Below are positions 8,216 through 14,753 of a stretch of DNA of 15,724 nucleotides, piece by piece. This DNA is from Lachnospiraceae bacterium (GTDB taxonomy: Bacteria > Bacillota > Clostridia > Lachnospirales > Lachnospiraceae): assembly GCA_900770225.1 (NCBI GenBank), contig CAAGJU010000218.1, positions 1-15,724 on the forward strand, written 5' to 3'. The stretch's first letter is position 1. Every line of letters starts with the position of its first letter. The notes beneath the pieces are model-generated. The model was not told the DNA's origin. It worked only from the letters and a program-made list of their open reading frames with translations, and searched no databases. The position numbers and the translations under genes are program-made.

Positions 8216-10438
8216 TTACAGATAGGTACATGCCCAGCATTCATCACGACCGAAGGCATTTGTCTCGATGATGCCGTAATTGCTGCCATAGGCTTCCATC
8301 GATCGGTCAACGCCGGAGGCATCTTTCCCCACATAGATAGCTGCGTGGTGGATATATCCGTCTGACGCATAGAAAATCAGATCTCCCGGACGGGCTTCTT
8401 CAACAGGGATACGGGTGCCTGAGAAAGCCTGCGCCTGAGCGGTTCTGGGCAGACTGATGCCTGCACGCTGATAAACCTGCTGCGTAAAGCCGGAGCAGTC
8501 GCAGCCGTTGTACAGATCATTTCCTCCCCATACGTACGGACATCCCAGAGCAGACGCCGCCACAGTGACGATCTGTTTCCTTTTTTCATCCAGTGCTGTC
8601 TCTGCTGTTACTGAACCATCTTCTGAAATAGTCGAAGTAACTGTGCCTTCAGGAGAAGAAAAGGCATTCTGATACTGAGATGCAGCAGGGCGGGTTGATG
8701 CATCATAATATGGCAGGGAAGTATCATATGGTGATGTGTCCTGACCGCTCATCAGATGAGCGGCAGAAGCCGCTTTGATGTCAGCTTGCAATTCACGGGA
8801 TAATTGCGCATCAAGTGCCAGGGCCTCCTGCGAATCCGCGGAAAAGACCGATGTGAATGTATCGAAAGCTGACTTTGCCAGTAATTCACAGCTGCGGGTC
8901 AGCAGATGTGCCTGTGGAAATGAAGCTTCACCTGCCTGTGAAACCCGTTCCTGCGTTTCGTCGTCACTTGTCACATAGGTGGCACATACATAACCCTTGA
9001 TATTGCCGGATTCCACGTACAGCCATTTCTCTTCTGCTGTCGAATGATCTTCATCTCCTGTAGCTGAAGTGCCTTCATTCTCTGATAGTGTATCATCTTC
9101 ATCTTCCGAAGCTGAAGTGCTATCATTCTCTGACTGATCAGGCTGTTCTGTATTTTTCTCTCTGATCTCGGAATCTGTACTGTCAGCTTCAGCCAGAATA
9201 TAGACGAGACCGCCGTTCGGAATCTGTGCAAGCACTTCGTAAGCTGTTCCCGGAACGCATCGCAGATTCAGCGGGTCCGCAGTTGTCGTGACAAGACCGT
9301 ATTTTTTCTTCGCTGTAACCGAATGGTAAGTGATTTTTTTGTACAGAAAGGCTTCATTTTCAGACGGATCTATCGCGCATTCTGCCGGCTTCCCGATATT
9401 CATCGCGTCACGCCTGTCTTTTCCTTCTGCCACGAGTTTTCTTGCTTCTTCGCACCGGATAGCGGTCAGTTTTACCGCATCATCCAAAAAGGTTTCTCTG
9501 ATAAATCCCCGAACGTTTCCTGATTCCACGTAATGCCATCCATCCTCTTCCTCTGACAGGACATGGACCACCCCGTATTGCCTGATCGAGCCGGCTGCGA
9601 CGGCGTCGTCTTTCATGGCTGTGAGGATTTCAGTGTCCTCCGTGACAATTTTCCGCACATCATCTGCCTGCTGGAAACGCCAGCTGATGGAGGCACAGGA
9701 AGACCTTGGAAAAAAAGACGTGCTGGCGCGAAGAAATGTAATGGTGTTTCTGTTGCTATTCTTCGAATCCTGGTTCATCGGCGTCTTCCCGGATTCTTCT
9801 GTGGCATCCGCCTGCTGATCTTCAGACTTTTCCGCCTGTTGTATTTCAGCTGCATCCGCCTGCTGTTCTTCAGACTCTACTTCCTGTTGTTCTTCAGCTG
9901 CAGCTGTCTGCTGATCGTCAGATTTCTCTTCCAGTTGTCCTTCAGAAATCTCCTCCTGTTCCGATGCTCTATCCTGTGATTCGAACGCCGGTTGATCAGT
10001 CGATGGAGAGATTGGCGGATCAGTTGTTCTGTCCGTCAATATCCCTGTATATTGAGTTGGCAATCCGTCATCCGGCTCTATCTCATTAAATTGCTCCACG
10101 GAAGCCTCATCAGAAAAATCCACGTAATGCAGCTCTTCGGAAGACTTATTTTCCACATTAACCGAAACAGAATCTTCCTGCTCATTTGCGAAATCATTCT
10201 GATAATCGCCTGTGAGCGACGCATCGTCAGAAAAATCAACATATACAGATGCTTCTCTGTTTTCACTGTCCAAAGATTGGTACTGTTCATCAGCTGCATC
10301 AAATTCAGAAGCTGCATTGACTGAAGCAGAGCTACCTGCTGTATTCGTCGCTGAGGCGTGTACTTCACATGGGCGGATCGGGAGCATGCTGCTGACAAGC
10401 AGACATATCACAGCCGATTTCACAATTTTATGTTTCAT
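8216..10438 (-). CDS. Secreted SH3-NlpC/P60 peptidoglycan hydrolase
   Basis: This 740-residue protein has a signal peptide (MKHKIVKSAVICLLVSSM... ending near VHASA), a long acidic, Gln/Glu-rich region (about 30-240), two bacterial SH3-like domains and a C-terminal NlpC/P60 domain (about 617-740). Each SH3 contains a W-x-YVESGN-(V/I)-(R/K)-G core. The catalytic Cys648 lies in NGCDCSGFTQ, and the His in YIHHAAIYVG (697/698). The family cuts peptide stems of peptidoglycan, and SH3 domains bind the wall. The second SH3 has about 50 acidic residues inserted in the loop before its WLYVESGN strand. The ATG at 10468 would add ten residues ahead of the signal peptide; the ATG at 10438 has CCGGAGG 5 bases upstream and is preferred. 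It is the first gene of the surface locus, 101 bp before the longest sortase frame, with no clear terminator between them. Confidence 0.9.
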   Translation of the reverse strand: MKHKIVKSAVICLLVSSMLPIRPCEVHASATNTAGSSASVNAASEFDAADEQYQSLDSENREASVYVDFSDDASLTGDYQNDFANEQEDSVSVNVENKSSEELHYVDFSDEASVEQFNEIEPDDGLPTQYTGILTDRTTDPPISPSTDQPAFESQDRASEQEEISEGQLEEKSDDQQTAAAEEQQEVESEEQQADAAEIQQAEKSEDQQADATEESGKTPMNQDSKNSNRNTITFLRASTSFFPRSSCASISWRFQQADDVRKIVTEDTEILTAMKDDAVAAGSIRQYGVVHVLSEEEDGWHYVESGNVRGFIRETFLDDAVKLTAIRCEEARKLVAEGKDRRDAMNIGKPAECAIDPSENEAFLYKKITYHSVTAKKKYGLVTTTADPLNLRCVPGTAYEVLAQIPNGGLVYILAEADSTDSEIREKNTEQPDQSENDSTSASEDEDDTLSENEGTSATGDEDHSTAEEKWLYVESGNIKGYVCATYVTSDDETQERVSQAGEASFPQAHLLTRSCELLAKSAFDTFTSVFSADSQEALALDAQLSRELQADIKAASAAHLMSGQDTSPYDTSLPYYDASTRPAASQYQNAFSSPEGTVTSTISEDGSVTAETALDEKRKQIVTVAASALGCPYVWGGNDLYNGCDCSGFTQQVYQRAGISLPRTAQAQAFSGTRIPVEEARPGDLIFYASDGYIHHAAIYVGKDASGVDRSMEAYGSNYGIIETNAFGRDECWACTYL
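9047..9142 (-). repeat. 48-bp in-frame tandem repeat, 2 copies, inside the second SH3 domain
   Basis: Copies at 9047-9094 and 9095-9142 encode 16-residue acidic units (SENEGTSATGDEDHST and SENDSTSASEDEDDTL). They fill a loop of the second SH3 domain that is about five residues long in the first SH3. Confidence 0.8.
9809..9945 (-). repeat. 48-bp in-frame repeat, about 3 copies, in the acidic stalk of the NlpC/P60 protein
   Basis: Units start at 9809, 9857 and 9905, with the last one diverged. They encode Gln/Glu/Asp/Ala-rich 16-mers with EEQQ and QQADA cores. They lie between the signal peptide and the first SH3 domain. Confidence 0.7.
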
Positions 10439-10443
10439 GGGAA

Positions 10444-10450
10444 CCTCCGG
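10444..10450 (-). promoter_or_regulatory. Ribosome-binding site fixing the NlpC/P60 start
   Basis: CCGGAGG on the minus strand lies 5 bases before ATG 10438-10436. The alternative ATG at 10468 has no comparable site, and starting there would put a charged decapeptide before the signal peptide. Confidence 0.8.
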
Positions 10451-10593
10451 TGAATCATCGATATGCACACATCATTTTCCTGAGAATATTTATGAGAGGA
10501 TGCACAGAGCTACAGATGCTTAGAACCCGCAAATATCCGCAGACGCCGGTAGCTGGCGAATCTGTGAATGACAGGTCAGCTTAGAGTAAGAAG

Positions 10594-10657
10594 ATATGTT
10601 CAGAACTTACTTGGAATATGTTCAGATACTGATATGAAATGTGTTCAGATATGTTCG
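10594..10657 (-). promoter_or_regulatory. Three helically phased 11-bp direct repeats plus a partial fourth, upstream of the surface locus
   Basis: ATRTGTTCAGA occurs at 10594-10604, 10616-10626 and 10639-10649, with starts 22 and 23 bp apart (two helical turns). A shorter ATATGTTCG overlaps at 10649-10657. On the coding strand the motif is TCTGAACAYAT, about 155-220 bp upstream of the first surface gene. Such spacing suits cooperative binding of a regulator to one DNA face. No sigma-A promoter is obvious, and the regulator is unknown. The rest of 10439-10720 shows no gene. Confidence 0.5.
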
Positions 10658-10723
10658 TTTACTGCAAGGGGCAGGGATGCGCCATGACAGTGGTCTTTTC
10701 GTGATGTAATCAGCATAAGAAAA

Positions 10724-10746
10724 ACGCAGTGGGAATTCCACTGCGT
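10724..10746 (-). terminator. Rho-independent terminator of aroB-lspA-rluD
   Basis: A 9-bp stem (ACGCAGTGG at 10724-10732 with CCACTGCGT at 10738-10746) has a 5-nt loop. On the minus strand it is followed by TTTTCTT. It lies about 80 bp past the rluD stop and separates this operon from the surface locus. Confidence 0.85.
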
Positions 10747-10824
10747 CTTACTGCTGTTTTATACGGTTTTATGTGCTGTACCTTGATCCGCCGCGGTCTG
10801 CATGAATCTTCTGCAGCCGGTCCT

Positions 10825-11886
10825 TCAGTCTGCCAGCTTTACCAGCAGCTTCTGAAAATACGCCGGCAGCGGCGCTTCAAATTCCACGTAGTTACCGGTA
10901 GTCGGATGAATAAAACCCAGCGTCATGGCGTGCAGCGTCTGACCCTGCAGTCCTTTCACCGGACAGTGGGCAGGTCCATATACTTCATCGCCGAGAAGCG
11001 GATGCCCTGCCGTGGACAGGTGAACTCTGATCTGATGAGTCCGCCCTGTCTCAAGAACGCATTCAATATAAGAATAACCGTGTAACGTCGAAAGTACACG
11101 CATATGCGTTACTGCTGCCTTTCCCTTGTCAGAGGGTACGACAGCCATTTTTTTCCTGTCCGTGGAACTCCGTCCGATATTGCCCTCGATGCGAAAACAG
11201 GGGTGCGGTTCCTCTCGCATCTCCGGGGGAAGATCCCCGGGCAGCGCAACAGGAAAAGCATCCGGATCTTCACTCTGCATCGTACACAGACCGCCGGCAA
11301 AGGTGCGCGCATCCGGGACGGAAGAAAAATTTCCATGGCAGATGGCTCTGTAGCGCCGTGTAATGCTGTGGACAGCGAGCTGCGCTGACAGCGCTCTGTG
11401 GGCACTGTCCGTTTTGCAGACCACAAGCGCACCTGTCGTATCCCGGTCAATCCGGTGCACGATACCGGGGCGCAGAACGCCGTTGATGCCGGACAGATGA
11501 CCTCTGCAATGGCTGAGGAGCGCATTGACCAGTGTGTGTTCATAATGGCCAGCAGCTGGATGCACGACCATCCCCTTCGGTTTGTTCACGACCAGCAGGT
11601 CATCATCCTCATAGAGAATGTCCAGCGGGATATCCTCAGGAAGTATCTCGGGTTCCTTGTTTTCCGGCACAGACAAACAGACTTCATCATTTTCACGCAG
11701 CCGGTAGCTGGCCCGGACCGCTTCACCGTTGACCAGGAGACCTCCGTTTTTAATAATCTTCTGTATATATGATCGGGAAAGCTCCGGCAGTTCATCAGCG
11801 AGCAGACTGTCGATTCGGTCGCCGGTCCTTTCCTCATCTGCCGTAAAGCGGACGTCATGTCCGCCGATATTATTGTCCTGTTTCAT
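10825..11886 (-). CDS. rluD: RluD-type 23S rRNA pseudouridine synthase with an extra insertion
   Basis: This enzyme converts specific uridines of large-subunit rRNA to pseudouridine. It has an N-terminal S4 RNA-binding domain (about 12-75) and an RluA/RluD catalytic domain with the signature GIVHRIDRDTTG, where Asp147 is the catalytic residue. RYRAICHG, DRKKMAV, TGRTHQIRVHL and HPLLGDEVYG are all present. The length, 353 aa, is about 50 more than usual. The excess lies between GNFSS and IEGNIGRSSTDRKKM (about 188-234), where relatives have a short turn; it holds FAGGL, a Pro-rich stretch and EEPHPCF. Its ATG is one base after the lspA stop, with a weak AAGAAG ribosome site, so it is probably translated together with lspA. 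The exact rRNA target cannot be read from sequence. Confidence 0.92.
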   Translation of the reverse strand: MKQDNNIGGHDVRFTADEERTGDRIDSLLADELPELSRSYIQKIIKNGGLLVNGEAVRASYRLRENDEVCLSVPENKEPEILPEDIPLDILYEDDDLLVVNKPKGMVVHPAAGHYEHTLVNALLSHCRGHLSGINGVLRPGIVHRIDRDTTGALVVCKTDSAHRALSAQLAVHSITRRYRAICHGNFSSVPDARTFAGGLCTMQSEDPDAFPVALPGDLPPEMREEPHPCFRIEGNIGRSSTDRKKMAVVPSDKGKAAVTHMRVLSTLHGYSYIECVLETGRTHQIRVHLSTAGHPLLGDEVYGPAHCPVKGLQGQTLHAMTLGFIHPTTGNYVEFEAPLPAYFQKLLVKLAD

Positions 11887-11887
11887 A

Positions 11888-12610
11888 TTACTTCTTTTTG
11901 TCCGTGATCGCTTTCAGGTCCTTTTCCTTATAATGGAACAGGACGAGACAGATCAGCACGATGACGCCCAGTGTCACGTAGATATCTGCGACATTGAATA
12001 CCGGGAAGTCGATGATGACGAAATAAATAAAATCCACGACATATTTGTGTACGACTCTGTCGATCAGATTGCCGACGGCACCCGCGCACAGGACCAGAAG
12101 ACTGATCCGAAGTGGCGTGTATTTTGTCGTGGCGGGTACTTTTGCCAGAAACCATCCGGCCACCACGAGAAAAATAATGGTCAGCACATAGAAAAACACC
12201 TGCTGGTTCTGCAGCATACTGAATGCCGCACCCTGATTCTCAAGATAGTACAGCTCAAGCACGCCTTTGATCAGGACAACCGAATCCTGGCCTTTCAGAT
12301 GAACAACTGCCAGATACTTTGTCAGCTGATCCGCCAACACCAGAATAATAACCAGAATAATCTGCCACGGCAGCGTCAGCCGGGAAGCCTTGACGGTCTC
12401 TGATTCAGTACTGTTTTCCCTGTTCTGTATACTGCTTTCGCCAGCAGCCTGACTGTGCAGGGATGCGTCATTTGCCTGACTGTGCAGAGATGCGTCATTT
12501 GCCGGACTATGCAGAGATGCGTCACTTGCCTGACTGTGCAGAGATGCGTCATTTGCCGGACTATGCAGAGATGCGTCACTTGTATTATCTGCCACATGAT
12601 CTTTATTCAT
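11888..12610 (-). CDS. lspA: Lipoprotein signal peptidase (signal peptidase II) with repeat-built N-terminal extension
   Basis: LspA is the membrane aspartyl protease that removes lipoprotein signal peptides after lipidation. The core (about 80-230) has four hydrophobic segments and the family motifs DQLTKYL, LENQGAAFS, GAVGNLIDR (Asp184) and FPVFNVADIYVTLG (Asp209); the two Asp residues are the catalytic pair. The protein is 240 aa against about 150-170 in the family. The excess is an N-terminal cytoplasmic extension made of five 9-residue repeats (N/S-DASLHS-Q/P-A, residues 11-55) plus a hydrophilic linker. The ATG lies within the end of aroB (ATGAATAA, 8-nt overlap) with GGAGAGG at good distance. 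An internal start that skips the repeats is conceivable but I see no strong ribosome site for one. The rluD gene follows after one base. Confidence 0.93.
   Translation of the reverse strand: MNKDHVADNTSDASLHSPANDASLHSQASDASLHSPANDASLHSQANDASLHSQAAGESSIQNRENSTESETVKASRLTLPWQIILVIILVLADQLTKYLAVVHLKGQDSVVLIKGVLELYYLENQGAAFSMLQNQQVFFYVLTIIFLVVAGWFLAKVPATTKYTPLRISLLVLCAGAVGNLIDRVVHKYVVDFIYFVIIDFPVFNVADIYVTLGVIVLICLVLFHYKEKDLKAITDKKK
12446..12580 (-). repeat. 27-bp in-frame tandem repeat, 5 copies (54-bp higher-order unit), in lspA
   Basis: Five near-identical 27-bp units encode NDASLHSQA or SDASLHSPA. The alternating variants form a 54-bp dimer that is itself repeated, which indicates at least two rounds of duplication. 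Near identity at the DNA level suggests recent expansion. Confidence 0.92.
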
Positions 12611-13718
12611 GAGGTTCCTCTCCTGTCAGTACGCGGGCGGCATCCGTGAGTTCTGCCTCCGATACTGTGTTGTCAATGATGGCATTGCCGAGTCCGTCAA
12701 GAAGAATGAATTTCAGCTTTCCATTCTCCATCTTCTTGTCAGAATGCGCCGTCCGGACAATCTGTTCCGCTGTCACGCCCTCCGCGGACACCGGCAGATC
12801 GAACTTTCTGTTGATGTTGATCATGCGCTGATAGACACTCTCGGTGATCATACCGCGCTTCATGGAAAGCCATGCTGCGCCGATGGTGCCGATCGCGACG
12901 CACTGTCCGTGCAGGAGTTCAAAGTTTTTGCATTTTTCGATCGCGTGGCCGAGCGTGTGACCGAAATTCAGGATCGCACGGATGCCGCGGTCGTTCGGAT
13001 CATCTTCTACCACAGCTCCCTTGATCTCACAGCATTCGCGGATCACATAGGAGAGCATGTCCGGATCACGGGCGATAATCAGAGAAGCTTTTTTTTCAAG
13101 CTTTCTGAAAAAATATTCGCTCCGGATCTCCGCACTTTTGATCACCTCTCCCATGCCGGAAGCAAACTGATCGTCCGGCAGAGTGGCAAGCACCGAAGTA
13201 TTCATATAGACAAGACGGGGCTGATGAAATGCGCCGACCATATTTTTATACGCATCAAAATCAACGCCGGTCTTTCCGCCTACACTGCTGTCCACCTGAG
13301 CGAGCAGTGTCGTGGGGATCTGGATGAAATCGATGCCCCTGAGATAGGAAGCGGCGGTGAAGCCTGTAAGATCACCTGTCACGCCGCCGCCGAGTGCGGC
13401 GAGAAGATCCGTCCGCTGAAAATGATTGGTGATCAGAAAGCGGAACAGTTCTTCTACGGTAGCCAGATTTTTGCTTTTTTCTCCCGCAGGGAAGATCCAG
13501 GTAAACAGCTCTGCGCCGGTGTCGGCGAGCGCTTCCTTCACATCTTCCAGATAGAGCGGCGCCACATTGCTGTCGGTGACGATACAGATCCTGACCGGAT
13601 GCAGATCTCCGACCTCATGAAGGCAGGCCGCCAGCCGGGAAAAATCATGTTCCCATTCGATACGGTAAGAAAAGGCGAGACCGTTATTCTCGCGCTCGAT
13701 GGTGATTCCCTCTTCCAT
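12603..13718 (-). CDS. aroB: 3-dehydroquinate synthase
   Basis: AroB converts DAHP to 3-dehydroquinate, the second step of the shikimate route to aromatic amino acids, using NAD and a divalent metal. Family motifs are intact: PAGEKSK, GGGVTGDLTGF (NAD binding, about 110-120), IPTTLLAQVDSSVGGKTGVD, and metal ligands Glu191 (GMGEVIK), His254 (NFGHTLGHAIE) and His270 (LLHGQ). The open frame continues upstream to 13892, but the extra 58 codons read through the structured repeat element and look nothing like AroB. ATG 13718 has GAAGGAG 9 bases upstream and gives 371 aa, normal for the family. No other shikimate genes are visible. It is the first gene of a tight aroB-lspA-rluD unit, overlapping lspA by 8 nt. 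Confidence 0.95.
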   Translation of the reverse strand: MEEGITIERENNGLAFSYRIEWEHDFSRLAACLHEVGDLHPVRICIVTDSNVAPLYLEDVKEALADTGAELFTWIFPAGEKSKNLATVEELFRFLITNHFQRTDLLAALGGGVTGDLTGFTAASYLRGIDFIQIPTTLLAQVDSSVGGKTGVDFDAYKNMVGAFHQPRLVYMNTSVLATLPDDQFASGMGEVIKSAEIRSEYFFRKLEKKASLIIARDPDMLSYVIRECCEIKGAVVEDDPNDRGIRAILNFGHTLGHAIEKCKNFELLHGQCVAIGTIGAAWLSMKRGMITESVYQRMININRKFDLPVSAEGVTAEQIVRTAHSDKKMENGKLKFILLDGLGNAIIDNTVSEAELTDAARVLTGEEPHE

Positions 13719-13727
13719 GATCAGATG

Positions 13728-13734
13728 CTCCTTC
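13728..13734 (-). promoter_or_regulatory. Ribosome-binding site fixing the aroB start
   Basis: GAAGGAG on the minus strand lies 9 bases before ATG 13718-13716. It decides against the longer frame to 13892, which has its start codon inside the repeat element. A weak promoter-like pair (TTGATG, 16-bp gap, TACAGT) lies just upstream, at low confidence. Confidence 0.8.
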
Positions 13735-13791
13735 TCATGATATTGATATAGCAGTACTGTATTAAGCCCGACTGCTCCATCAAACCCCGTA

Positions 13792-13990
13792 CGATAAATC
13801 GTGCCACATACTGTATAAGCTACGGATTGCTTCGTGCTTCGCACTCCCGCAATCCTACAGGTATTCGCACTTTCGTTCCGCTTTCGCGTCACTTCGTGCT
13901 CATACCTGTTGCCTTCGAAACCGCATACAGTCTCTTACACACGCTTCGCGTGTGACGAGCCTGTCTGCGATTCGAAGAGCTTATACAGTA
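13792..13990 (-). repeat. Structured intergenic repeat element, copy A: cloverleaf with 13-bp terminal inverted repeats
   Basis: The core, 13809-13990 (182 bp), is bounded by perfect inverted repeats TACTGTATAAGCT (13809-13821) and AGCTTATACAGTA (13978-13990). Inside are three adjacent hairpins. Arm 1 (13824-13855) has a 7-bp outer and a 4-bp inner stem. Arm 2 (13857-13909) has 8-bp, 4-bp and imperfect 7-bp stems. Arm 3 (13913-13977) has 7, 4, 4 and 7-bp stems. Only 2, 1, 3 and 0 bases separate the helices, so the whole folds as a four-way junction. On the minus strand the apical loops are GAA, GAAA and GAA, each closed by C-G. A shared 17-bp left flank, CGATAWATCGTGCCACA (13792-13808), extends the similarity with copy B. 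It lies between the sepF terminator and aroB. It could be a MITE-like mobile repeat, a leader RNA, or both. I do not know a named family. Confidence 0.85.
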
Positions 13991-13995
13991 AAAAG

Positions 13996-14025
13996 AGCAT
14001 CAGACGGGTACGCCAATCTGATGCT
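13996..14025 (-). terminator. Rho-independent terminator of yggS-sepF
   Basis: AGCATCAGA (13996-14004) pairs with TCTGATGCT (14017-14025) across a 12-nt loop. On the minus strand it is followed by CTTTTTA. It starts 37 bp past the sepF stop and abuts repeat element copy A, so aroB needs its own promoter downstream of or within that element. Confidence 0.85.
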
Positions 14026-14062
14026 TTTCGTTCATGTGTATAATTCCGGAATTCCGGATGAT

Positions 14063-14704
14063 TTACAGATATGCGGAAGATACAGACGGCATGGAGTCGC
14101 CCAGAAGATCCTGAATGTCTCCGGAAATCTCCACATTGGAAGGTGTCAGAATAAAGATATAACTGGAAACCTTCTGCAGTCCTCCGGCGATCGCATAGCA
14201 GGAACCGGATGAAAAATCGATAATTCTCTGTGCAAGCTCTACATCAATGCCCTCCAGATTCAGTACGACGGTGCATCCGGAGAGAAGCGTATCGGCGATC
14301 TCGCGGTAGTCTTCCACTTTCGAAGGCTTGATCACGCATACTTCCATGCTGGCTGCGCCTGAGGAACGCGAACGGCGCATCGGCGTGATCTTCTGACTTG
14401 CAGCGGTTGTTCTTGCAGCAGTCGAAGTGTATCTCGGCTGGCTGGAAGTAACAGTCTTCTTCGGTGCTGTTTTTACAGATGAAGAACTGCTGAAGGAGGT
14501 ATCACTGTCAAAGGAGTCCTGATCATCCTCGTCATCGAAGTCATCCGCCGGCTCAGCCTTTTTACTCTGACGACCGAAGAATTTCTTTTTCGGTTTTTCA
14601 TCTACCTCTTCAAAATCATCCTCGTCGTCAAAATACCCGTCATCCTCATCATCATAATCGTCGTTCAGACGGACGGCGTCGAGAAACTTATCAAAAATAC
14701 CCAT
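14063..14704 (-). CDS. sepF: Cell division protein SepF
   Basis: SepF bundles FtsZ filaments and tethers them to the membrane at the division site. The first residues MGIFDKFLDAVRLN form the amphipathic membrane-binding helix typical of the family. A long acidic, then Ser/Thr-rich, linker follows (about 15-115). The conserved SepF fold (about 118-205) includes VCVIKPSKVEDYREIADTL, VVLNLEGID and AQRIIDFSSGSCYAIAGG. The ATG at 14710 would add MK but is only 3 bases from AGGAG; ATG 14704 has 9-base spacing and matches known SepF N-termini. It follows yggS by about 50 bp, the usual order in Firmicutes division clusters. The ylmH and divIVA genes often found next are absent, and aroB-lspA-rluD follows instead. 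Confidence 0.94.
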   Translation of the reverse strand: MGIFDKFLDAVRLNDDYDDEDDGYFDDEDDFEEVDEKPKKKFFGRQSKKAEPADDFDDEDDQDSFDSDTSFSSSSSVKTAPKKTVTSSQPRYTSTAARTTAASQKITPMRRSRSSGAASMEVCVIKPSKVEDYREIADTLLSGCTVVLNLEGIDVELAQRIIDFSSGSCYAIAGGLQKVSSYIFILTPSNVEISGDIQDLLGDSMPSVSSAYL

Positions 14705-14731
14705 TTTCATACTCTCCTGTGACAGTATACA

Positions 14732-14745
14732 GCTATTTTTATAGC
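14732..14745 (-). other. Small hairpin in the yggS-sepF gap
   Basis: GCTAT and ATAGC form a 5-bp stem around a 4-nt loop, shortly before the sepF ribosome site. On the minus strand no T-run follows, so it is not a convincing terminator. It may only be mRNA structure. Confidence 0.25.
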
Positions 14746-14753
14746 CGGTCTGT

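Noticed and set aside
11729..12403. 224-codon plus-strand open frame
   Set aside because: It is antisense to lspA and rluD, both with intact catalytic motifs; this is a shadow frame.
12609..13751. 380-codon plus-strand open frame
   Set aside because: It is fully antisense to aroB, whose motifs are unmistakable, and the plus-strand product shows no recognisable domain or good ribosome site.
13735..13780. Strong sigma-A promoter for aroB
   Set aside because: The best pair (TTGATG, 16 bp, TACAGT) matches consensus at only about four of six bases each, so it is mentioned only as a weak possibility.
13809..13990. Known riboswitch or T-box leader upstream of aroB
   Set aside because: I see no T-box sequence, no terminator/antiterminator alternative and no known aptamer core. 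The second copy before yggS, an unrelated pathway, argues against an aromatic-specific sensor.
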